Assembly (NCBI GenBank): GCA_951799445.1
Contig: OX637289.1
Location: 47,282,264-47,346,263 of the forward strand
DNA: 64,000 bases
Direction: 5' to 3'
Origin: Pseudisothecium myosuroides
Taxonomy: Eukaryota > Streptophyta > Bryopsida > Hypnales > Lembophyllaceae
The notes below the pieces were generated by a model. The model was given only the letters and a program-made list of their open reading frames with translations. It did no database searches and had not been told where the DNA came from. Below, one piece after another: positions 57,753-64,000 of the stretch. Both the position numbers and the translations under genes were made by a program. The first letter of the stretch is position 1, and every line of letters begins with the position of its first letter.

Positions 57753-58641
57753 CTCTAGAGTCCCAAAGCCTTTTTCTCATCAAAATCTTCTAAAAAATAC
57801 TATTTCTTTTGCAAAGAGTAAAAAGAAATTGATTATTTTTTTGCATATCTAACTATAGGGTCTTGCACTAGACTAGTATAAAAATGTATGGAATAAATTT
57901 CAAAACCTTTGACCACATGGATTGCAAGATATTTGCATTTGAAGTGAAGAAATCTTTCTTTTTGCTCCTTGTATGATTAGAGTTTAAGGCTTTGAATCTT
58001 CTTAGCTTAAAATTTTTGCAGCACACATTTTGAATTTCTAATTTTTTATCTTAAAAAATTGAGTTGAAAATCTAGGAATTTTTTTTCAAAAAAACACTTG
58101 ATTTTCATTATGTAAAAAATTGTTTAACAAAAATTGGTGCAAGATTAAAGGAAAAAACTAAATTGTTAATAGTTTGAAGTTGGAATTCAAAATCATTAAT
58201 TCAATGGTGAGATTGTTCTAGCAAGCTCTCTAATCCATATTGAACTTTTTTTTTTGAGAATCGTGAAAATTGTGTTAAAAAATGAACAAGTTATTTTTTC
58301 AAGAAGATATTTAGATTGCCTAGCTCAAAATCAATATTTCCCATAACTTTCTCATTACTAATTCAAATAGAATGAATCAAATCTTTTAGTTTAGACAAAA
58401 GCATTTTTTATGAATAACAAAATTTTGAAAATTTCATTTAGACTTTTTATGATTTTTTTGGTGCTATTGATGAAGACATGACTTTTGCTCTTGCACAATT
58501 GAAAAAAAAAATTATTCCCATAAAGCTAATGTGTTTTTGCTATCTTTCAAAAAAAAATTAAAAATCACATTAAAAATTGTGATTATAGGAGCCTACCCAG
58601 AATCCATTTTGTCCCCTAAGGGAACAATGGGAGTTTAAGGG
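57753..58641 (+). mobile_element. Family A non-autonomous element, third copy
   Basis: TTAA at 57749-57752; right end GTTTAAGGG (58641), then TCAA. About 889 bp. The interior matches 52432-53343 in order. Without coding capacity. Confidence 0.55.
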
Positions 58642-58645
58642 TCAA

Positions 58646-60120
58646 TTGTAGTCTAAACTACAGCTAAATACACATTTGTGACATTTTTACTTTGAGTGGT
58701 TAATTAAGTTTCCACCTTCCTTCATTATCTCATATTCTTTATAAGCTTAAGAAGGATGTTGATTGGGACACTATTTCCCTTATGCTTAACAAAACCATGT
58801 TGTGTTCAAGACGATATGTTTTGTCAAACAAATGTTCTACTTTGAGAAACACAAAATATTATACATGCCAACATAGAGTCATGTTAAATTGGCCTATAAT
58901 ATGGGCATGTTTAAGAAAGATATGAATAAAACTTTCTACTAGTGCAACTTATTTGAAGTGTTACATAATGACCCCCTAGCTATGCCAACCCTAAATCAAC
59001 CCTAGCCAATTCATTTTCACTACTTTTGTACAAATCCGGAGAATTTTTCAAATGTCAAGCAGGAAGGTATCATAAGGCATTTCTAAATGGAATCCCTTCC
59101 TAAAAGTCTATATACATGAGTTGAAAAGTCTTTGAAAGAATTTTTTTTATTTTCCTCAATAATGAATGGTTCTTTAGAAGCTTTTCATCACTGCTTTGGA
59201 TTAGAAACATTTTCAATAATGAATGTTTTTTTTAAAGCTTTCCATCACTGCAATCTAGGAATTCAATGGATTTTCAATCCTTGACATGGCAAGAAATTAG
59301 TGCACAAAATGCCTTGAAATGAAACGAAAAAATTGATTGAAAAGAATCCAACAATTGAAAAAAACGTAACGAGATTAACAAAACAAGAAAAAGTAGCCTC
59401 AATCTTGATTAATACAAGCTCTCTGGTCTGGATTGTCTGGACCATTGCTCGCTTTTGCAGCTGATGGCTGGTTCATGCTTTCTTTGTTGACGTCTGTGAA
59501 AGACTGTTTTCCAATCCTAAGTGTCAGCATCCACCCGAAGCTCAATGTATTCCAGGAGACTAAGCCTCTGCTTTCCCTCAGCCGCAGAGAAAGAATGAAC
59601 ATGACTCACTGGAGCTAGCATCCAGCTGGATCTGGGTGATCATAGCACGAAAAACACAAAGCTGAATCGGCCAATCATGCAGAAACCATGCCTACGGCAT
59701 CAAAACGATACACAAATTAAAGAGCAGCTGTACAGTAAGTTACAAGCTTCCCTGTCCTGTAATCAGAGATACCCCTTTAATAACGTTGAACACTCCAACA
59801 TCTTTTCAAAAGAGAAAGACGATCTGACAGTCGCTTTCAAACCTAGCTAAATCTCCAGAGCATGAGATATGCTCCGAGGGAATACAGGTCTAGAGCTCCA
59901 CCATCCCGTACAATCCAAACGTAACGGCTTCACAGTTTAAGACAGAGATTATGTCTACAACCTCAAACCGTCTCTACACATGCATCGTTGTTGGATCACC
60001 AGGTGCGCGATGGACGTCGTAGAAACGACAAGGAAAGGGTTCGTAAACCGAATGAGCTGCAGAGACTACTTCCTGCAGATCTAATTAATTTGCATTTGAT
60101 TTACATCGCAATTAATTGAT
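58646..60120. other. Intergenic DNA and 3' flank of the SufE gene
   Basis: AT-rich to about 59390, then a higher-GC stretch (59400-60120) that may hold the SufE 3' UTR or an unrecognised fragment. A minus frame of 67 codons at 59602-59399 shows no domain. Confidence 0.4.
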
Positions 60121-60128
60121 ACACCTAA

Positions 60129-60812
60129 TTAATTACCTACAGGTTTCGGAGAAGCAGTCTCCGAGCGATCGTCTTGAGGATTGACGGAGGGGATGGGCAC
60201 GGCATCGCCCGAGTTCGAGCAAACTTGCAACGTCTTCTTCTGAATGAGCTTCAGCATGTTCAGAAAGCCATTGCTCCGCGATGGAGTCAAGCTTTGCTTC
60301 AACCCTAGCATGTGGACGAAATCGGGCGTCACCTTCAGGACCTCCTCCGCCGTATGGCCCGACAAGCCTTCCACGAGCAACCCGGCCAATCCTTTGGTGA
60401 GCAACACATCGGACTCCGCTTCGAAGTACACTCGCTCCGCTCGCAACTCACACGCGATGTACACCTTGGACACGCACCCCTCCACTTTGTTCTCGGGCTG
60501 CTTCTTCTCCTCCCCCAGCGGCTTCAGCATGCTCGCGTAATGCAGCAGCTGCTCGCACTTCGCTCGCGGCTCCGTCACTCCCTGGAACACACGCACGATC
60601 TCCTGCAGCTTCGTCGGGAGCTCCTCTTCTCGTTCCTCCCCCGCCCGACAGCAGCGTAACCGCGCAGTTCTCTGAAAAGCGATCGAAGAACGCAGATCGG
60701 GAGAATACGCAAGCGAGCCACGGGAAACGAAGGGCGAGCCTGAGGATCGCAAAGCGGACGGAGGTGCAATGGCCGCCATAGCCAACTGCTGGGGAACAAC
60801 TACAGTGGCCAT
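60129..60812 (-). CDS. SUFE: Chloroplast-type SufE sulfur acceptor protein (227 aa)
   Basis: SufE accepts sulfur from the cysteine desulfurase of the SUF iron-sulfur cluster machinery, stimulates it and passes the sulfur on; in plants this occurs in plastids. The gene is a single exon from the ATG at 60812 (GGCCATGGCC context). Residues 1-55 are Ala/Ser/Arg-rich with almost no acids, as in a chloroplast transit peptide. The SufE domain spans about residues 64-195, with Cys113 in VEGCVSKVY as the sulfur-accepting residue. The C-terminal tail is short and acidic. The BolA domain found at the end of Arabidopsis SUFE1, and the NadA domain of SUFE3, are absent. A TTG codon 39 nt upstream in frame is not used as start because the ATG is optimal. 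Confidence 0.92.
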   Translation of the reverse strand: MATVVVPQQLAMAAIAPPSALRSSGSPFVSRGSLAYSPDLRSSIAFQRTARLRCCRAGEEREEELPTKLQEIVRVFQGVTEPRAKCEQLLHYASMLKPLGEEKKQPENKVEGCVSKVYIACELRAERVYFEAESDVLLTKGLAGLLVEGLSGHTAEEVLKVTPDFVHMLGLKQSLTPSRSNGFLNMLKLIQKKTLQVCSNSGDAVPIPSVNPQDDRSETASPKPVGN

Positions 60813-60895
60813 GGCCAAATTCGTTCCTGTCCCCGTGGACCGACGGACCAACTCACGGACTCCGAACAGGGCTGGCTGAGACCAATGACGTCCGC

Positions 60896-60901
60896 TTTAT
60901 A
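60896..60901 (-). promoter_or_regulatory. TATA box of the SufE gene
   Basis: CCTATAAAGC on the minus strand, 84 nt upstream of the ATG at 60812. Transcription would start about 30 nt further on, leaving a short leader. The upstream DNA becomes AT-rich within 100 bp. Confidence 0.6.
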
Positions 60902-60904
60902 GGG

Positions 60905-61224
60905 ATGGCCAAAGGAATGTCGGACACCTTTTGCATTTACTTTATTTGGGTTTTAGGAGACTTTTTCGTGTTTTTTAATGCTTAAAATGCTTGAAATGGC
61001 TAAGCATTCGCTGGAGGCGTGTGCCGTGGTGCTGAGGTGCAAACTGAGCCTCCCACGTCAGTTTGAGGGTATCTTTGGGGAAGTTATTGCCAGGAGAACA
61101 TGCCCATCTGGTCTTCCAGTGGCCTGGCGCCCTGGCCTGTTGCACGCATCACATTTGCGTAGCGTGTGCCAATAAGGCAGGGGTCCCCTTTTATTTCTTT
61201 TAAAAAAAATTAAGTTTTTAAGTT
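60905..61224. other. Upstream region of the SufE gene
   Basis: No gene recognised. The 65-codon plus frame at 60978-61175 has no known domain. Confidence 0.4.
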
Positions 61225-61228
61225 TTAA

Positions 61229-61797
61229 CCCCTAAACGTCTGGATTCATCTCCAAAATTGACGATTTGAGAAATACCATTATAAACTACAATTTGGAAGA
61301 ATATTTTGGAATTGGTATACAAATGAAAGCTCTAGATTTTGATTTTTAAATTCTATCCGTACGGTTAGATCTACTAATGCTATCACCAATCTTTTTCTAT
61401 AAATTTTGAAAAGAAAATTTCAGAATTCCTTCTAAATTCAATTACAAGTAAAATATTATCATTTTTTGAGTAACACTTATTGGAATGGATTTGAAATAAG
61501 GTTCTCTTCATATGGTGATTTTTTGAAATTTTTGTGACCTTTACATCTTTGACCTCATTTTTGCACATCTAGTTTTGAACTAAAGTCAATGCAAATTGAC
61601 CACTTGACATACTTCCACATTTGTAATTTTAGAAATGTATATATTCCAGTAACACCAAATCCAACTGATGGATAGGACAACAACTTGATAAAGTATCACC
61701 AAAAATTAGGATGACTTTCATCCAAGCAGGAATGAGACAGAAACAAGGATCTGAATCTGTTCATCGTCCAGAAAATGGACGTCGGAGCGCTCCAGGG
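61229..61797. mobile_element. TTAA-flanked non-autonomous element
   Basis: TTAA (61225-61228) then CCCCTAAACGTCTGG; right end GGAGCGCTCCAGGG then TTAA (61798-61801). 569 bp, no gene. The right end shares the GC-rich palindromic style of 36891-37624. Confidence 0.65.
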
Positions 61798-61801
61798 TTA
61801 A

Positions 61802-62170
61802 TTATGGAACGGAACCTTGAAAGGACCCCCACCCAGCCCACAATGAACAAAATTGTGTAATATGCGGCTCCTCAACCAACTCCTATTGTTGAATTAATTG
61901 ATAAGTCCCTTCTTAGTATTTAGCAAAGCATAATACTTTTTCACATTGGAGAGGCCTATTGCCTCATTATACAATATTATAGAATACATATATATTTGTA
62001 AAATCTATTATAGAATATATATTAGAGAACATGGGTGGACTGACTCACTTGTGAACTGTTCTATTCAAAATCCCCTACCTACACTCTCTAAATTTTTTTA
62101 AAAGATAAATGAATTTATTAATTCAAAAAAATAATAATTCAAAAAAACAATTCAAGAGGTCTCTCTTTAG
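61802..62170. other. AT-rich intergenic DNA
   Basis: No feature recognised, apart from a pyrimidine-rich stretch leading to the acceptor-like CTCTCTTTAG at 62161-62170. Confidence 0.4.
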
Positions 62171-62448
62171 CTTTTGGCTTCACCCAAGGAAATTACTATA
62201 GATTGTACCAACAACCATTGTAAGAGCAATTCCACCTCAAACTCCAAGTCAAATGTGACTGCGTCTATAGTGGAAAAGCGTCAATTTAGTGCTCCACTGC
62301 ATCACCGCTATGTACTTTCCGATTTTATTGGACAATACTACAATGCTCTGCCCACGCTATTATTGAGGTATTTTGAGACTACACAAGGGCTCAAATCCTT
62401 TGATTATAGAAGAATCATGTTCTTTCACGACATCTTGGAGGACGCAAA
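62171..62448 (+). CDS. Possible orphan internal exon
   Basis: An open frame of 92 codons is bounded by a plausible acceptor (CTCTCTTTAG) and a consensus donor (AA/GTAAGT at 62449-62454). The first half is Asn/Ser/Lys-rich; the second looks like folded protein (HHRYVLSDFIGQYY, RRIMFFHDILEDA). I do not recognise the family and see no neighbouring exon, so it may be a captured exon, a transposon remnant or chance. Confidence 0.3.
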
Positions 62449-62454
62449 GTAAGT

Positions 62455-63274
62455 TTTATAAGGTGTTGCCAAGGGATGAAGCATAGATGCAATGCGATTT
62501 TGCTTTGTAACAAGCGGATATGCTACAAATGGTTCGCGACTTCACTTTGTAAAAAAAATTCACTTTTCTTTTCATGTTGAAGCAAGGTTGCTCTAAGACT
62601 ATTTCAAATTGCTCTATGAACAGGTTTTTAATTTTTTTTAATTTTTAATTTAATTTAAATTTTTATATCTCATATTGATCAATTTTTATTTGACTTTGAG
62701 TTTTGGACATAAACATAGGAGCACTCATCCTTAACTACACTCATTTGTTGTAATATATAATACACACTATTTTGAATTAGTGTAGGTTGAAATATTGTAT
62801 TCTTTTATTGTATCAATTTTCACAAAAATTAAATTTTGTGGTGATACTAATTTTCTAAGTGAAGCTAATCATATATTATTTATAAGTGTGTAGGAAGAAA
62901 TCCAACTATGTTAAATATATCAAAATAATTTATTTTTTTAAATTTTCATTCTACTTTAGTTCTTATGGATAAACCAAAGTGTATAACAATGTTAATTTAG
63001 GAAGTTAGAGGTCTTTCTACAGTGTCATTATACATTCGATAATTCCTTGTACATTGCCTATGGTTCACGGGCAATCTTAAATTCAAGATTTTCAACTAAA
63101 GGTGCCTCAATTCACAAGAAGCAACAAATCCCTTATCCTAAAATTCAAGAATATTATGTGCTTATTATTATTTTATTTTTATTTTTATTTTTATTTACAT
63201 TTATTTCCTATGAGAAGGAACATTTTTAACTGGGGTGTTATACAAGGTTTGAGCTAGAGAGATAAAATACTAGC
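62455..63274. other. AT-rich intergenic DNA
   Basis: No gene recognised. TTTTA-type simple repeat near 63165-63200. Confidence 0.4.
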
Positions 63275-63473
63275 CATTAGATGGGATCTCGGATGGGATT
63301 CGAGGGTCTTGGAGGTCTACGAGTTCCTCTATGTTCCCAGACTATGAGAACGCTGTAGGAATGCACTACAACAGCTAGATGATGTGGCAGAGTGACTACC
63401 ACGTCATTTTTTTGGGGAAAAAAACAATTATTTAATTATTTTTTGCTCAAAATGATATTTGCAAAAAAAAAAA

Positions 63474-63508
<35 letters not shown>

Positions 63509-63601
63509 TTTTTTGACAGCCGTACCTCTGTTCACAAAATCGGGCCAGATTAGGGAACGCCCTTGAAACGGCCCTCTAGAGACCCCCCAAAACATCTAAT
63601 G
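63275..63601. mobile_element. MITE of the CATTAGA family, second copy
   Basis: CATTAGATGGGATCTCGG at the left, and the inverted right end CATTAGATGTTTTGGGG (ending 63601). It matches 10986-11284 in inverse orientation (AGGGAACGCCC, ACGGCC, the DNA around 'gacgtgg'). The centre is A/T-rich and contains the AAT microsatellite. Confidence 0.6.
63474..63505. repeat. (AAT)n microsatellite
   Basis: About ten AAT units inside the MITE. Confidence 0.95.
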
Positions 63602-64000
63602 ACATTGCCAATCCTTACAAATTGAAGTATAAGCAATTTAGCACTGTAAATTAATTAATGTATAAATCTTCAATAGTGGATGTAATAGGAAGCCATATTA
63701 AATATAACCTCCAGTCAAACTCATGATCCTTCTAATGTGCCAATAGTTTCAAAACATTCTTCAATCCGAAGGTGAAATCGAAAGAAACTTTAACAAAAGT
63801 TATCCCGTTTAGTTACAAAAACAGATAACACTCCATATGAAGGATGCTATTATGTGATTACAAAAATGTGAGCCCATGAGCCTTGAATACTACACACCTG
63901 TGTTATAGGTGTATATACTATAGAAGTTATGGTCTATGATTATAGGGTATATATGTTACAAAATTGGCGTGATTTTGCCTTTAGTTTGAAAATAAATATC
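63602..64000. other. AT-rich intergenic DNA
   Basis: Nothing recognised up to the end of the window. Confidence 0.4.

Overview
The window looks like nuclear DNA of a land plant. Two intact host genes support this. One is a six-exon cytochrome P450 of the CYP85 clan, with plant-type GT-AG introns. The other is a SufE protein with a chloroplast-type N-terminus. The AT-rich intergenic DNA is full of transposons. The chromodomain Ty3/gypsy element and the P450 style make a non-seed plant (bryophyte, lycophyte or fern) plausible, but I cannot name the species.

Layout. 1-1.4 kb is an unassigned higher-GC segment. 1.5-9.5 kb holds AT-rich non-autonomous elements and two long foldback sequences. 9.6-10.9 kb is an array of about ten near-palindromes of about 72 bp. 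11.36-19.96 kb is a satellite of about 245-bp units, split by a 4.8-kb solo-LTR-like element (14196-18991). 20.03-30.63 kb is a minus-strand Ty3/gypsy chromovirus, itself split by a second, inverted copy of the same giant LTR-like element (23261-28228). An exact 67-bp direct repeat flanks the chromovirus. 32.4-35.5 kb is a decayed DNA transposase gene, probably MULE-like. 36.3-37.7 kb is a MITE nested within a MITE.

39.4-45.8 kb is a broken relative of the P450 gene. Only its exons 4 and 5 remain, and they are separated by a complete PIF/Harbinger element (40307-45628) with a transposase gene, a Myb/SANT-like gene, terminal inverted repeats and a 3-bp target duplication. 46.95-50.90 kb is the intact P450 gene on the minus strand. 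52.4-58.6 kb and 61.2-61.8 kb carry several elements bounded by TTAA and starting CCCCTAAA. 60.13-60.81 kb is the SufE gene on the minus strand. 62.17-62.45 kb is a possible orphan exon, and a small MITE lies near the right end.

How it fits together. Two host genes sit in a transposon graveyard. The retrotransposon, the Harbinger genes and the MULE-like gene have kept their reading frames and are broken almost only by in-frame stops that look like C-to-T transitions, as expected from deamination of methylated cytosine. Nested insertions give a relative order: satellite before LTR-like copy 1, chromovirus before LTR-like copy 2, P450 partial duplicate before Harbinger, and one MITE before the TTAA element inside it. 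The least explained signals are the palindrome array, whose core recurs in the satellite and in other nearby repeats, and the 67-bp duplication around the chromovirus.
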